DNA of 64,000 bases. It comes from Sympetrum striolatum. Its lineage: Eukaryota > Arthropoda > Insecta > Odonata > Libellulidae. The position numbers and the translations under genes were made by a program. The notes under the pieces are model-generated. The model searched no databases. It saw only the letters and a program-made list of their open reading frames with translations, and had not been told where the DNA came from. Positions 9,581-21,687 of the stretch are shown here, one piece after another; position 1 is the first letter of the stretch; each line of letters starts with the position of its first letter. The stretch is taken from positions 105,405,657 to 105,469,656 of the forward strand of contig OX388343.1 of the NCBI GenBank assembly GCA_947579665.1, read 5' to 3'.

Positions 9581-11136
9581 GCATTGTTTGTTGGTTTCCT
9601 AATTTATTTATATTTTGAAATTTAATGTGTCTATTTTTTTTTGCAGCTACTTCATTGGTCATGGACATTATAATGATGATTCTCTGGGGTATTGAACGAA
9701 TCTGCAGGGATGCTGCGAGGATTAAAAGAGAGTATATACGGGAGAAAGCATAAATATATAAGTAAATAAGTATCTTTTGATAAATATTGAGATTTGATTT
9801 AGCATTGTTTGTTGGATTCCTGATTACTTTATATTTTTAAATTTAATGTGTTAATTTTTCTTTGCAGTTACTTCATTCGTCATGGCCATTATAATGATGA
9901 TTCTCTGGGGTATCCAAGGAATCTGAAGGGATGCTGCGAGGATTACAAGAGAGTAGATACGGCAGAAAGCGTAAATATTATAGTAAATAAGTATCTTATG
10001 ATCGTAATTGAGATATTATTTCGCATTGTTTGTAGGATTCCTGTTTTTTTTATATTTTGAAATTTAATAGGTTTATTTTTCTTTGCAGCTACTTCATTCG
10101 TCATGGCCATTATAATGATGATTCTCTGGGGTATCGAAGGAATCTGCAAGGATTCTGGGAGGATTAGAAGAGAGTAGATACAGGAGAAAGCGTAAATATT
10201 ATAGTAAATAAGTATCTTTTGATCATAATTGAGATTTGATCTAGCATTGCTTGTTGTATTCCTGATATTTTTATATTTTGAAATTTAATGTGTTTATTTT
10301 TCTTTGCATCTACTTCATTCGTCATGGCCATTATAATGATGATTCTCTGGGGTATCGAAGGAATCTGCAGGGATGCTGTGAGGATTACAAGCAAGTAGAT
10401 ACGGGAGAAAGCGTAACTATTATAGTAAATAACTATCTTTTGATCATAATTGAGATTTGATTTAGCATTGTTTGTTGGATTCCTGATTTTTTTATATTTT
10501 GAAATTGAATGTGTTTATTTTTCTTTGCAGCTACTTCATTCAGCATGGCCATTAAAATGATGATTCTCTGGGGTATCGAAGGAATCTGCAGGGATGCTGC
10601 GAGGATTACAAGAGAGTAGATATGGGAGAAAGCGTAAATATTATAGTAAATAAGTATCTTTTGATCAATATTGAGATTTGATATAGCATTGTTTGTTGGA
10701 TTCCTAATTTTTTTAGATTTTGAAATTTAATGTGTTTACTTTTCTTTGCAGCTACTTCATTCGTCATGGCCATTATAATGATGATTCTCTGGGGGTATCG
10801 AAGGAATCTGCAGGGATCCTGCGAGGATTAAAAGAGAGTAGATATGGGAGAAAGCATAAATATTACAGTATATAAGTATCTTTTGATCAATATTGAGATT
10901 TGATTTAGCATTGTTTGTTGGATTCCTGATTTTTTTATATTTTGAAATTTAATGTGTTTATTATTCTTTGCAACTACTTCATTCGTCATGGCCATTATAA
11001 TGATGATTCTCTGGGGTATCGAAGGAATCAGAGAAATGCTGCGAGGATTACAAGGGAGTAGATCCGGAAAAAGCGTAAATATTACAGCAAATAAGTATCT
11101 TATGATAATAATTGAGATTTAATTTAGCATTGTTTG

Positions 11137-14100
11137 TTGGTTTCCTAATTTTTTTATATTTTGAAATTTAATGTGTTTATTTTTCTTTGCAGCCACTTCG
11201 TTCGTCATGGCCATTATAATGATGATTCTCTGTGGTATTGAACGAATCTGCAGGGATGCTACAAGAATTGAAATAGATTATATACGGGAGAAAGCGTAAA
11301 TATTATAGTAAATATGTATATTATGATCGTAATTGAGATATGATTCCGCATTGTTTGTTGGATAAATGATTTTTTCATATTTTGATATTTATGTGTTTAT
11401 TTTTCCTTGCAGCTACTTCATTCATCATGGCCATTATAATGATGATTCTCTGGGGTATCGAAGGAATCTGCAGGGATGCTGGGAGGATTACAGGAGAGTA
11501 GATACAGTAGAAAGCGTAAATATTATAGAAAATAAGTATCTTTTGATCATAATTGAGATTTGATCTAGCATTGTTTGTTGTATTCCTGGTATTTTTATAA
11601 TTAGAAATTTAATGTGTTTATTTTTCTTTGCAGCTACTTCATTCGTCATGGCCATTAAAAGGATGATTCTCTGGGGTATCTAAGGAATCTGCAGGGATGC
11701 TGCGAGGATTACAAGAGAGTAGATATGGGAGAAAGCGTAAATATTATAGTAAATAACTATCTTTTGATCAATATTGTGATTTGATATAGCATTCTTTGTT
11801 GGATTCCTAATTTTTTTATATTTTGAAATTTAATGTGTTTACTTTTCTTTATAGCTAATTCATTCGTCATGGCCATTATAATGATGATTCTCTGGGGATA
11901 TCGAAGGAATCTGCAGGGATGCTGCGAGGATTAAAAGAGAGTATATATGGGAGAAAGCGTAAATATTACAGTAAATAAGTATCTTTTGATCAATATTGAG
12001 ATTTGATTAAGCATTGTTTGTTGGATTCCTGATTTTTTTATATTTTGAAATTTTATGTGTTTATTTTTCTTTGCAACTACTTCATTCGTCATGGCCATTA
12101 TAATGATGATTCTCCGGAGTATCGAAGGAATCTGCAGGGATGCTGTGAGGATTACAAGAGAGTAGATACGGGAGAAAGCGTAAATATTATAGTAAATAAG
12201 TATCTTATGATCTTAATTGAGATATTATTTCGCATTGTAATTGAGATAAGATTTAGCATTGTTTGTTGGATTCCTGTTTTTTTGATATTTTGAAATTTAA
12301 TGTGTTTATTTTTCTTTGCAGCTGCTTCATTCGTCATGGACATTATAATGATGATTCTCTGGGGTATTGAACGAATCTGCAGGGATGCTGCGAGGATTAC
12401 AAGAGAGTAGATACGGCAGAAAGCGTAAATATTATAGTAAATAAGTATCTTATTATCGTAATTGAGATATTATTTCGCATTGTTTGTTGGATTCCATTTT
12501 TTTTTATATTTTGAAATTTAATATGTTTATTTTTCTTTGCAGCTACTGTTTCGTCATGGCCATTATAATGATGATTCTCTGGGGTATCAAAGGAATCTGC
12601 AGGGATGCTGCGAGGATTACAAGAGAGTAAATACGGGAGAAAGGGTAAATATTATAGTAAATAAGTATATTATGATCGTAATTGAAATTTGATTCGGCAT
12701 TGTTTGTTGGATTAATGATTTTCTATATTTTGAAATTTAATGTGTTTATTTTTCTTTGCAGCTACTTCATTCGTCATGGCCATTATAATGATGATTCTCT
12801 GGGGTGTCAAAGGAATCTGCAAGGATGCTGGGAGGATTAGAAGAGAGTAGATACAGGAGAAAGCTTAAATATTATAGTAAATAAGTATCTTTTGATCATA
12901 ATTGAGATTTGATCTAGCATTGTTTGTTGTATTCCTGATATTTTTATATTTTGAAATTTAATGTGTTTATTTTTCTTTGCAGCTACTTCATTCGTCATGT
13001 CCATTATATTGATGATTCGCTGGGGTATCGAAGGAACCTGCAGGGATGCTCTGAGGATTACAAGAGAGGAGATACGGGAGAAAGCGTAAATATTATAGTA
13101 AATAAGTATCTTTTGATCATAATTGAGATTTGATCTAGCATTGTTTGTTGGATTCCTGTTTTTTTTATATTTTAAAATTTAATGTGTTTATTTTTCTTTG
13201 CAGCTACTTCATTCGTCATGGCCATTATAATGATGATTCTCTGGGGTATCGAAGGAATCAGCAGGGATGCTGTGAGGATTACAAGAGAGTAAATACGGGA
13301 GAAAGGGTAACAATTATAGTAAATAACTATCTTTTGATCATAATTGAGATTTGATCTAGCATTGTTTGTTGTATTCCTGATATTTTTATATTTTGAAATT
13401 TAATGTGTTTACTTTTCTTTGCAGCTACTTCATTCGTCATGGCCATTATATTCATGATTCTCTGAGGGTATCGAAGGAATCTGCAGGGATGCTGCAAGGA
13501 TAACAAGAGAGTAGATATGGGAGAAAGCGTAAATATTATAGTAAATAAGTATCTTTTAATCAATATTGAGATTTGATTTAGCATTGTTTGTTGGATTCCT
13601 GATTTTTTTATATTTTGAAATTTAATGTGTTTATTATTCTTCGCAACTACTTCATTCGTCATGGCCATTATAATGATGATTCTCTGGGGTATCGAAGGAA
13701 TCAGAAGGAATGCTGCGAGGATTACAAGGGAGTAGATCCGGAAAAAGTGTAAATATTATAGCAAATAAGTATCTTATGATAATAATTGAGATTTAATTTA
13801 GCATAGTTTTATGGTTTCCTAATTTTTTTATATTTTGAAATTTAATGTGTTTATTTTTCTTTGCAGCTACTTCATTCGTCATGGCCATTATAATGATGAT
13901 TCTCTGGGGTATCCAAGGAATCTGAAGGGATGCTGCGAGGATTACAAGAGAGTAGATACGGCAGAAAGCGTAAATATTATAGTAAATAAGTATCTTATGA
14001 TCATAATTGAGATATTATTTCGCATTGTTTTTAGGATTCCGGTTTTTTTATATTTTGAAATTTAATAGGTTTATTTTTCTTTGCAGCTACTTCATTCGTC

Positions 14101-16450
14101 ATGGCCATTATAATGATGATTCTCTGGGGTATCGAAGGAATCTGCAAGGATGCTGGGAGGATTAGAAGAGAGTAGATAGAGGAGAAAGCGTAAATATTAT
14201 AGTAAATAAGTATCTTTTGATCATAATTGAGATTTGATCTAGCATTGCTTGTTGTATTCCTGATATTTTTATATTTTGAAATTTAATGTGTTTATTTTTC
14301 TTTGCAGCTACTTCATTCGTCATGGCCATTATAATGATGATTCTCTGGGGTATCGAAGGAATCTGCAGGGATGCTGTGAGAATTACAAGGGAGGAGATAC
14401 GGGAGAAAGCGAAAATATTATAGTAAATAAGTATCTTTTGATCAATATTGAGATTTTATATAGCATTGTTTGTTGAATTCCTGATTTTTCATATTTTGAA
14501 ATTTGATGTGTTTACTTTTCTTTGCAGCTACTTCATTCGTCATGGCCATTATAATGATGATTCTCTGGGGTATCGAAGGAATCTACATGGATGCTGTGTT
14601 GATTACAAGAGAGTAGATATGGGAGAAAGAGTAAATATTATAGTAAATAAGTATCTTTTGATCAATATTGAGAAATTATTTAGCATTGTTTGTTGGATTC
14701 CTGAATTTTTTATATTTTAAATTTAATATGTTTATTTTTCTTTGCAGCTACTTCATTCGTCATGGCCATTATAATGATGATTCCCTGGGGTATCAAAGGA
14801 ATCTGCAGGGATGCTGCGAGGATTACAAGAGAGTAGATACGGGAGAAAGGGTAAATATTATAGTAAATAAGTATAATATGATGGTAATTGAAATTTGATT
14901 CCGCATTGTTTGTTGGATTAATGATTTTTTATATTTTGAAATTTAATGTGTTTATTTTTCTTTGCAGCTACTTCATTCATCATGGCCATTATAATGATGA
15001 TTCTCTGGGGTATCAAAGGAATCTGCAAGGATGCTGGGAGGATTAGAAGAGAGTAGATACGGGAGAAAGCGTAAATATTATAGTAAATAACATCTTATGA
15101 TTGTAATTGAGATATTATTTCGCATTGTAATTGAGATTTGATTTACCATTGTTTGTTGGATTCCTGATTTTTTGATATATTGAAATTTAATGTGTTTATT
15201 TTTCTTTGCAGCTACTTCATTAGTCATTGCCATTATAATGATGATTCTCTGGGGTATCGAAGGAATCAGAAGGGATGCTGCAAGGATTACAAGGGAGTAG
15301 ATCCGGAAAAAGCGTAAATATTATAGTAAATAAGTATCTTATGATAATAATTGAGATTTAATTTAGCATTGTTTGTTGGTTTCCTAATTTATTTATATTT
15401 TGAAATTTAATGTGTCTATTTTTCTTTGCAGCTACTTCATTCGTCATGGACATTATAATGATGATTCTCTGGGGTATTGAACGAATCTGCAGGGATGCTG
15501 CGAGGATTAAAAGAGAGTATATACAGGAGAAAGCATAAATATATAAGTAAATAAGTATCTTTTGATCAGTATTGAGATTTGATTTAGCATTGTTTGATGG
15601 ATTCCTGATTCCTTTATATTTTTAAATTTAATGTGTTAATTTTTCTTTGCAGTTACTTCATTCGTCATGGCCATTATAATGATGATTCTCTGGGGTATCC
15701 AAGGAATCTGAAGGGATGCTGCGAGGATTACAAGAGAGTAGATACGGCAGAAAGCGTAAATATTATAGTAAATAAGTATCTTATGATCGTAATTGAGATA
15801 TTATTTCGCATTGTTTTTAGGATTCCTGTTTTTTTTATATTTTGAAATTTAATAGGTTTATTTTTCTTTGCAGCTACTTCATTCGTCATGGCCATTATAA
15901 TGATGATTCTCTGGGGTATCGAAGGAATCTGCAAGGATGCTGGGAGGATTAGAAGAGAGTAGATAGAGGAGAAAGCGTAAATATTATAGTAAATAAGTAT
16001 CTTTTGATCATAATTGAGATTTGATCTAGCATTGCTTGTTGTATTCCTGATATTTTTATATTTTGTATTTTAATGTGTTTATTTTTCTTTGCAGCTACTT
16101 CATTCGTCATGGCCATTATAATGATGATTCTCTGGGGTATCGAAGGAATCTGCAGGGATGCTGTGAGGATTATAAGAGAGGAGATACGGGATAAAGCGTA
16201 AATATTATATTAAATAAGTATCTTTTGATAATAATTGAGATTTGATCTAGCATTGTTTGTTGGATTCCTGTTTTTTTTATATTTTAAAATTTAATGTGTT
16301 TATTTTTCTTTGCAGCTACTTCATTCGTCATGGCAATTATAATGATGATTCTCTGGGGTATCGAAGGAATCTGCAGGGATGCTGCGAGGATTACAAGAGA
16401 GTAGATATGGGAGAAAGCGAAAATATTATAGTAAATAAGTATATTATGAT
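11137..16450 (+). repeat. Mosaic block between families A and B, about 24 monomers
   Basis: Units here match several distant places rather than one HOR. 12850-13830 matches 39585-40565 (+26,735). 15100-15850 matches 40957-41707 (+25,857). The parts around 14448-14900 and 16257-16450 match 45548 and 44544. Small lesions are present, such as CTACTGTTTCGTC at 12543, a one-base loss in the usual CTACTTCATTCGTC. The mixture suggests an older part of the array that has been shuffled since. No gene is seen. Confidence 0.75.
12850..13830 (+). repeat. Segment shared with 39585-40565 (offset 26,735 bp)
   Basis: About four to five units match in order at a fixed offset. They include the ATGTCCATTATATTGATG core variant, the AGAGTAAATACGGGAGAAAGG unit with a GGGTAAC donor-like end, and the ATTATATTCATGATTC core. 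It links the mosaic to family C. Confidence 0.7.
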
Positions 16451-17113
16451 CGTAATTGAAATTTGATTCCGCATTGTTTGTTGGATTAATGATTTTTTAT
16501 ATTTTGAAATTTAATGTGTTTATTTTTCTTTGCAGCTACTTCATTCGTCATGGCCATTATAATGATGATTCTCTGGGGTATCGAAGGAATCTGCAAGGAT
16601 GCTGGGAGGATTAGAAGAGAGTAGATACAGGAGAAAGCGTAAATATTATAGTAAATAAGTATCTTTTGATCAAAATTGAGATTTGATCTAGCATTGTTTG
16701 TTGTATTTCTGATATTTTTATATTTTGAAATTTAATGTGTTTATTTTTCTTTGCAGCTACTTCATTCGTCATGTCCATTTTATTGATGATTCGCTGGGGT
16801 ATCGAAGGAATCTGCAGGGATGCTCTGAGGATTACAAGAGAGGAGATACGGGAGAAAGCGTAAATATTATATTAAATAAGTATCTTTTGATCATAATTGA
16901 GATTTGATCTAGCATTGTTTGTTGGATTCCTGTTTTTTTTATATTTTAAAATTTAATGTGTTTATTTTTCTTTGCAGCTACTTCATTCGTCATGGCCATT
17001 ATAATGATGATTCTCTGGGGTATCGAAGGAATCTGCAGGGATGCTGTGAGGATTACAAGAGAGTAGATGCGGGAGAAAGCGTAAATATTATAGTAAATAA
17101 GTATCTTATGATC

Positions 17114-17161
17114 TTAATTGAGATATTATTTCGCATTGTAATTGAGCTTTGATTTAGCATT
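17114..17161 (+). repeat. 24 bp internal tandem duplication, family B type
   Basis: There are two 24 bp copies, 17114-17137 and 17138-17161. They share TAATTGAG near the start and GCATT at the end, but have diverged in the middle (ATATTATTTC versus CTTTGATTTA). The unit is 245 bp long. The same structure recurs at about 18674, 20465, 22916, 24262, 26270, 28060, 30510, 32298, 34748, 46635, 47989 and 63737, so it is an inherited monomer type and not a repeated accident. Confidence 0.85.
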
Positions 17162-17178
17162 GTTCGTTGGATTCCTGT
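17162..17178 (+). other. CENP-B-box-like half site (weak)
   Basis: In the family B 245 bp units the spacer reads GTTCGTTGGATTCCTGT. The nine bases TTCGTTGGA equal the first half of the mammalian CENP-B box consensus, but the second half (CGGG) reads CCTG. Seven of the nine essential positions match. Other units have TTTGTTGGATTCC, one base away, so chance is a serious alternative. Confidence 0.2.
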
Positions 17179-17668
17179 TTTTTTGATATTTTGAAATTTA
17201 ATGTGTTTATTTTTCTTTGCAGCTACTTCATTCGTCATTGCCACTATAATGATGATTCTCTGGGATATTGAAGGAATCAGATGTGATGCTGCAAGGATTA
17301 CAAGGGAGTAGATCAGGAAATAGCGTTAATATTATAGTAAATAAGTATCTTATGGTAATAATTGAGATTAAATTTAGCATTGTTTGTTGGTATCCTAATT
17401 TATTTATATTTTGAAATTTAATGTGTTTATTTTTCTTTGCAGCTACTTCATTCGACATGGCCATTATAATGATGATTCTCTGGGGTATCGAAGGAATCTG
17501 CAGGGATGCTGTGAGGATTACAAGAGAGTAGATACGGGAGAAAGCGTAAATATTATAGTAAATAAGTATCTTATGATCGTAATTGAGATATTATTTCGCA
17601 TTGTTTGTTGGTTTCCTAATTTATTTATATTTTGAAATTTAATGTGTTTATTTTTCTTTGCAGCTACT

Positions 17669-20600
17669 TCATTCGTCATGGCCATTATAATGATGATTCT
17701 CTGGGGTATGGAAGGAATCAGAAAGAATGCTGCGAGGATTACAAGGGAGTAGATCCGGAAAAAGCGTAAATATTATAGCAAATAAGTATCTTTTGATCAT
17801 AATTGAGATTTGATCTAGCATTGTTTGTTGTATTCCTGATATTTTTATAATTAGAAATTTAATGTGTTTATTTTTCTTTGCAGCTACTTCATTCGTCATG
17901 GCCATTATAATGATGATTCTCTGGGGTATCAAAGGAATCTGAAGGGATGCTGCGAGGATTACAAGAGAGTAGATACGGCAGAAAGCGTAAATATTATAGT
18001 AAATAAGTATCTTATGATCGTAATTGAGATATTATTTCGCATTGTTTGTCGGATTCCTGTTTTTTTATATTTTGAAATTTAATATGTTTATTTTTCTTTG
18101 CAGCTACTTCATTCGTCATGGCCATTATAATGATGATTCTCTAAGCTATCAAAGGAATCTGCAGGGATGCTGCGAGGATTACAAGAGAGTAGATACGGGT
18201 GAAAGGGTAAATATTATAGTAAATAAGTATATTATGATCGTAATTGAAATTTGATTCCGCATTGTTTGTTGGATTAATGATTTTTTATATTTTGAAATTT
18301 AATGTGTTTATTTTTCTTTGCAGCTACTTCATTCGTCATGGCCATTATAATGATGATTCTCTGGGGTATCGAAGGAATCTGCAAGGATGCTGGGAGGATT
18401 AGAAGAGAGTAGATACAGGAGAAAGCGTAAATATTATAGTAAATAAGTATCTTTTGATCATAATTGAGATTTGATCTAGCATTGTTTGTTGTATTTCTGA
18501 TATTTTTATATTTTGAAATTTAATGTGTTTATTTTTCATTCCAGCTACTTCATTCGTCATGGCCATTATAATGATGATTCTCCTGGGTATCGAAGGAATC
18601 TGCAGGGATGCTGTGAGGATTACAAGAGAGTAGATACGGGAGAAAGCGTAAATATTATAGTAAATAAGTATCTTATGATCTTAATTGAGATATTATTTCG
18701 CATTGTAATTGAGCTTTGATTTAGCATTGTTCGTTGGATTCCTGTTTTTTTGATATTTTGAAATTTAATGTGTTTATTTTTCTTTGCAGCTACTTCATTC
18801 GTCATTGCCATTATAATGATGATTCTCTGGGGTATCGAAGGAATCAGATGGGATGCTGCAAGGATTACAAGGGAGTAGATCTGGAAAAAGCGTTAATATT
18901 ATAGTAAATAAGTATCTTATGGTAATAATTGAGATTTAATTTAGCATTGTTTGTTGGTTTCCTAATTTATTTATATTTTGAAATTTAATGTGTTTATTTT
19001 TCTTTGCAGCTACTTCATTTGACATGGCCATTATAATGATGATTCTCTGGGGTATCGAAGGAATCTGCAGGGATATTTCGAGGATTACAAGAGAGTAGAT
19101 ACGGGAGAAAGCATAAATATAATAGTAAATAAGTATATTATGATCGTAATTGAGATTTGATTCTGCATTGTTTGTTGGATTAATGATTTTTTATATATTG
19201 AAATTTAATGTGTTTATTTTTCTTTGCAGCTACTTCATTCGTCATGGCCATTATAATGAATATTCTCTGTGGTATCGAAGGAATCTGCAAGGATGCTGGG
19301 AGGATTAGAAGAGAGAAGATACAAGAGAAAGCGTAAATATTATAGTAAATAAGTATCTATTGATCATAATTGAGATTTTATCTAGCATTGTTTGTTGTAT
19401 TATTGATATTTTTATATTTTTAAATTTAATGTGTAAATTTTTCTTTGCAGCTACTTCATTCCTCATGGCCATTATAATGATGATTCTCTGGGGTATCGAA
19501 GGAATCTGAACTGATGCTGCGAGGATTACAAGAGAGTAGATACGGGAGAAAGCGTAAATATTATAGTAAATAAGTATATTATGATCGTAATTGAGATATG
19601 ATTCCACATTGTTTGTTGGATTAATGATTTTTGATATTTTGAAATTTAATGTGTTTATTTTCCTTTGCAGCTACTTCATTCGACATGGCCATTATAAAGA
19701 TGATTCTCTGGGGTATCAAAGGAATCTGCAAGGATGCTTCGAGGATTACAAGAGAGTAGATACGGGTGAAAGGGTAAATATTATAGTAAATAAGTATATT
19801 ATGATCGTAATTGAAATTTGATTCCGCATTGTTTGTTGGATTAATGATTTTTTATATTTTGAAATTTAATGTGTTTATTTTTCTTTGCAGCTACTTCATT
19901 CGTCATGGCCATTATAATGATGATTCTCTGGGGTATCGAAGGAATCTGCAAGGATGCTGGGAGGATTAGAAGTGAGTAGATACAGGAGAAAGCGTAAATA
20001 TTATAGTAAATAAGTATCTTTTGATCATAATTGAGATTTGATCTAGCATTGTTTGTTGTATTTCTGATATTTTTATATTTTGAAATTTAATGTGTTTATT
20101 TTTCTTTGCAGCTACTTCATTCGTCATGTCCATTATATTGATGATTCGCTGGGGTATCGAAGGAATCTGCAGGGATGCTCTGAGGATTACAAGAGAGGAG
20201 ATACAGGAGAAAGCGTAAATATTATATTAAATAAGTATCTTTTGATCATAATTGAGATTTGATCTAGCATTGTTTGTTGGATTCCTGTTTTTTTTTATAT
20301 TTTAAAATTTAATGTGTTTATTTTTCTTTGCAGCTACTTCATTCGTCATGGCCATTATAATGATGATTCTCTGGGGTATCGAAGGAATCTGCAGGGATGC
20401 TGTGTGGATTACAAGAGAGTAGATACGGGAGAAAGCGTAAATATTATAGTAAATAAGTATCTTAAGATCTTAATTGAGATATTATTTCGCATTGTAATTG
20501 AGCTTTGATTTAGCATTGTTCGTTGGATTCCTGTTTTTTTGATATTTTGAAATTTAATGTGTTTATTTTTCTTTGCAGCTACTTCATTCGTCATTGCCAC

Positions 20601-21687
20601 TATAATGATGATTCTCTGGGATATCGAAGGAATCAGATGGGATGCTGCAAGGATTACAAGGGAGTAGATCAGGAAATAGCGTTAATATTATAGTAAATAA
20701 GTATCTTATAGTAATAATTGAGATTTAATTTAGCATTGTTTGTTGGTTTCCTAATTTATTTATATTTTGAAATTTAATGTGTTTATTTTTCTTTGCAGCT
20801 ACTTCATTCGACATGGCCATTATAATGATGATTCTCTGGGGTATCGAAGGAATCTGCAGGGATGCTGTGAGGATTACAAGAGAGTAGATACGGGAGAAAG
20901 CGTAAATATTATAGTAAATAAGTATCTAATGATCGTAATTGAGATATTATTTCGCATTGTTTGTTGGATTCCTGTTTTTTTTATATTTTGAAATTTAATA
21001 TGTTTATTTTTCTTTGCAGCTACTTCATTCGTCATGGCAATTATAATGATGATTCTCTGGGGTATCGAAAAAAACTGCAGGGATGCTGCGAGGATTACAA
21101 GATAGTAGATATGGGAGAAAGCGTAAATATTATAGTAAATTAGTATATTATGATCGTAATTGAGATTTGATTCCGCATTGTTTGTTGGATTAATGATTTT
21201 TTATATTTTGAAATTTAATGTGTTTATTATTCTTTGCAGCTACTTCAATCGTCATGGCCATTATAATGATGATTCTCTTGGGTTATCGAAGGAATCTGCA
21301 AGGATGCTGGGAGGACTAGAAGAGAGAAGAAACAGGAGAAAGCGTAAATATTATAGTAAATAAGTATCTTTTGATCATAATTGAGATTTGATCTAGCATT
21401 GTTTGTTGTATTCCTGATATTTTTATATTTTGAAATTTAATGCGTTTATTTTTCTTTGCAGCTACTTCATTCGTCATGTCCATTATATTGATGATTCTCT
21501 GGGGTATCGAAGGAATCTGCAGGGATGCTGTGAGGATTACAAGAGAGGAGATACGGGAGAAAGCGAAAATATTATAGTAAATAAGTATCTTTTGATTATA
21601 ATTGAGATTTGATCTAGCATTGTTTGTTGGATTCCTGTTTTTTTTATATTTTAAAATTTAATGTGTTTATTTTTCTTTGCAGCTACT
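17669..21687 (+). repeat. HOR family B, unit B1 (4,019 bp, about 18 monomers)
   Basis: The unit is bounded by recurrences of a distinctive monomer (GGAATCAGAAAGAATGCTGCG or GGAATCAGAAGGAATGCTGCG with GATCCGGAAAAAGCG, followed by a TATAATTAGAAATTT spacer) at 17669, 21688, 25265, 29284 and 33522. B1 matches B3 at +7,596 bp throughout. It holds two 245 bp units. Private markers include CATTCCAG before the core at 18541, a GAACTGATGCTGCG core near 19510 and AAAAAAACTGCAGG near 21070. Confidence 0.8.

Larger units (their letters stand above)
7380..11136 (+). repeat. HOR family A, copy 2 (3,757 bp, 17 monomers)
   Basis: This is the second copy of family A and follows copy 1 directly. Relative to copy 1 it has one extra monomer at about 9360-9580 and lacks three monomers. 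The three-monomer loss is joined inside the shared AAATTTAATG stretch near 10281-10290. The match to copy 1 ends near 11136, where this copy has TTTGTTGGTTTCC and copy 1 has TTTGTAGGATTCC. Near-identity of the matched parts points to a recent duplication by unequal exchange. Confidence 0.85.
16451..17668 (+). repeat. Partial HOR family B at the start of the B block
   Basis: From about 16451 the array follows family B. 16725-17600 matches 20080-20956 (+3,355 to +3,356), and 16451-17440 matches 45984-46973 (+29,533). It contains a 245 bp unit (core starts 16978 and 17223). It runs straight into the first full B unit. Confidence 0.75.

Noticed and set aside
12543..12556. CTACTGTTTCGTC as a distinct element
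   Set aside because: It is a one-base loss with adjacent substitutions in a single core and has no further support.
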